Shown piece by piece: positions 60,281 through 61,369 of a stretch of DNA of 61,369 nt. Under the pieces are notes generated by a model. The model had not been told where the DNA came from. It saw only the letters and a program-made list of their open reading frames with translations, and did not search any database. Position numbers and translations under genes: made by a program. Numbering within the stretch: the first letter of the stretch is position 1; the number at the start of each line of letters is the position of its first letter. The DNA comes from JBGSYJ01 sp041748075. GTDB lineage: Bacteria > Acidobacteriota > Thermoanaerobaculia > Gp7-AA8. The stretch is taken from assembly GCA_041748075.1 (NCBI GenBank), contig JBGTDX010000108.1:1-61369 (forward strand), read 5' to 3'.

Positions 60281-61232
60281 ACGGGGATCGATCATCGAAA
60301 CCGTACGTAGAGCACTGAACAACGTTCTGGGGAACTGGCCGCTGTTGCTCATCGCCCTGGCAGAGGGTGTCGTGCTGGGCATCGTCGTCATCGTGGGGAT
60401 TCTCATCACGGTGGTTCCGATGGCGATTGCCGGTTCGACTGCTCTGGATTCACTCGAGGCTGCAGCGCTCTCGGATGACGACCCTGTAGCTTTCCTTCAG
60501 TGGATCCTGTTCGAACACCCCTTCATGGTGATGTATGCGATCCTCGCGATCACCGCGTTTGTCGTAGTCGCAGTCGCCCTTCATGCATTCGTACGGGCCG
60601 GATTCATCGGGGTGTATATCGACGGCGATCGGGCTGCCGGCGGATCGTCCGAACGGGAAGCCCTCAAAGTATTCACACCAGAGAGCTGGTTCGCGCACGG
60701 CCAGCGCGCCTGGTGGCCCCTGTTTCTGATCTACCAGATCACATGGGGGCTCTACGGACTCGTGCTGCTGATCCCCATCGCTCTCGTTGCGGCATTAATG
60801 GTGGCGACGATGGATACCGACGCGGTGGTGCTCGCGGGATGTGGTGGAGTGCTGGTCGTGCTGCTGATCGCGTTCTTCGGAGGCATCTTCGTGAGCGTGT
60901 GGACACAGCTTGCGCTCACTGAGGCGGTCCGTTTGAATCTTTCGGCCTGGAGAGCAATCAAGGCGGGGACCGCAATGCTGCTTTCACGTCCGGGCGAGAT
61001 CTTCACGGTCGTGATCATTCTCATTGGAGTCTTGATCGTAGGGTTGATGCTTTTCACCGTTCTCTACATGATGATCGGAGCTCTCTCGATGATTCCTCTG
61101 ATGGCTATCGCCACGATTCCGTTCCAGTTCGTGCTGTCGATAGCGCAGAGCGCGATGTCGACTTTCATGGCGGGGTGGTTCATTGCGGCCTTTGTGGCGA
61201 TCGCCGTGCGGCGAGAGTCGGATCCCTCCTAG
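60243..61232 (+). CDS. Polytopic membrane protein of unknown function
   Basis: Frame open from TTG 60243, 38 bases inside the DnaC-like gene, encoding 329 residues. No ATG or GTG lies before the first helix, so the true start may be a non-standard codon nearer IIETVRRALN. About six helices (LLLIALAEGVVLGIVVIVGIL, MVMYAILAITAFVVVAVAL, LYGLVLLIPIALVAALMVAT and others) in a glycerophosphoryl-like membrane-protein layout with WPLFLIYQITWGLY. No family identified. Followed by a structured repeat. Confidence 0.75.
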   Translation: MRITAREGRGHSERGSIIETVRRALNNVLGNWPLLLIALAEGVVLGIVVIVGILITVVPMAIAGSTALDSLEAAALSDDDPVAFLQWILFEHPFMVMYAILAITAFVVVAVALHAFVRAGFIGVYIDGDRAAGGSSEREALKVFTPESWFAHGQRAWWPLFLIYQITWGLYGLVLLIPIALVAALMVATMDTDAVVLAGCGGVLVVLLIAFFGGIFVSVWTQLALTEAVRLNLSAWRAIKAGTAMLLSRPGEIFTVVIILIGVLIVGLMLFTVLYMMIGALSMIPLMAIATIPFQFVLSIAQSAMSTFMAGWFIAAFVAIAVRRESDPS

Positions 61233-61257
61233 TGGCCTGTATTGGTGAAATCGGGAC

Positions 61258-61369
61258 CAGCGCTGATGGAGCTTGCCATGCAAGATCAAGGAACGAGGAG
61301 GAGGCGATGCGGTGGCATCGTCGACGACGAGTGACGCAGAGATTGCGTGGCAACCTCCATCAGCCCTGC
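61258..61369. repeat. Structured inverted repeat at window end
   Basis: Outer arms of 24 bases, CAGCGCTGATGGAGCTTGCC (61258 onward) against TGGCAACCTCCATCAGCCCTG reversed (61345-61368), with three mismatches. An inner hairpin GGCGATGC-GGTG-GCATCGTC spans 61303-61322. Purine-rich GAACGAGGAGGAGG lies between them. About 110 bases that would fold as a branched hairpin; it could be a mobile-element end or a small RNA. The element may continue beyond the window. Confidence 0.6.

Overview
The window is a GC-rich, densely coded bacterial chromosome segment with 53 protein genes on both strands. I see no rRNA, tRNA, CRISPR array, phage or transposase gene. The best taxonomic hints are a VWFA-related protein of the kind described from Acidobacteria, a divergent Hfq-like protein, and intergenic spacers full of palindromic and short-word repeats. 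A soil or sediment acidobacterium (Thermoanaerobaculia-like) is my inference. An outer-membrane barrel candidate, an RseP/CdsA/UppS envelope cluster and an exopolysaccharide locus indicate a two-membrane cell.

Layout. 0-2.7 kb (minus): pdxA, a 44-residue membrane microprotein, surE and pcm (pyridoxal phosphate synthesis and stress/repair). 2.9-5.3 kb: an Hfq-like gene divergent from etfBA. 5.6-11.6 kb (plus): six secreted or outer-membrane proteins that look like a non-canonical chaperone-usher fibre system, comprising three subunits with a shared N-terminal strand motif, a further small secreted protein, a PapD-like chaperone and a barrel protein with carboxypeptidase-regulatory-like repeats. 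This is the most interesting region. 11.7-17.7 kb: ETF-quinone oxidoreductase, then a MoxR / DUF58 / transglutaminase trio. 17.7-27.1 kb (minus): pdxJ, cinA, an ABC-F ATPase, then truA-uppS-cdsA-dxr-rseP for isoprenoid and envelope lipid synthesis. 27.4-29.1 kb: the VWFA protein.

29.3-40.7 kb (plus): dapF followed by an exopolysaccharide cluster with two polytopic membrane proteins, five cytoplasmic glycosyltransferases and the lipid-linked initiating sugar-phosphate transferase; no recognisable Wzx or Wzy. 41-49 kb: a PLP decarboxylase coupled to a membrane protein with an HEIGH motif, a CuA-type cupredoxin protein, a degenerate nucleotidyltransferase coupled to RNase D, thioredoxin reductase and an unknown Rossmann protein. 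49.2-61.2 kb: an M23 peptidase, pyrR-pyrB-pyrC, a stand-alone receiver, a PilT with a coiled-coil tail, queF, purC, a divergent nucleotidyl-cyclase-like protein, a DnaC-like ATPase and a membrane protein. The window ends in a structured inverted repeat.

Intergenic structure. Many spacers are nested inverted repeats. The inner arms are a conserved sequence starting GTCATCCTGAGCGAAGCG, and the outer arms are iterated short words (GAATTCA, AGTAGTC, GACGAAT or AGTTCTGAG types). Several genes have their stop codons inside these arms.
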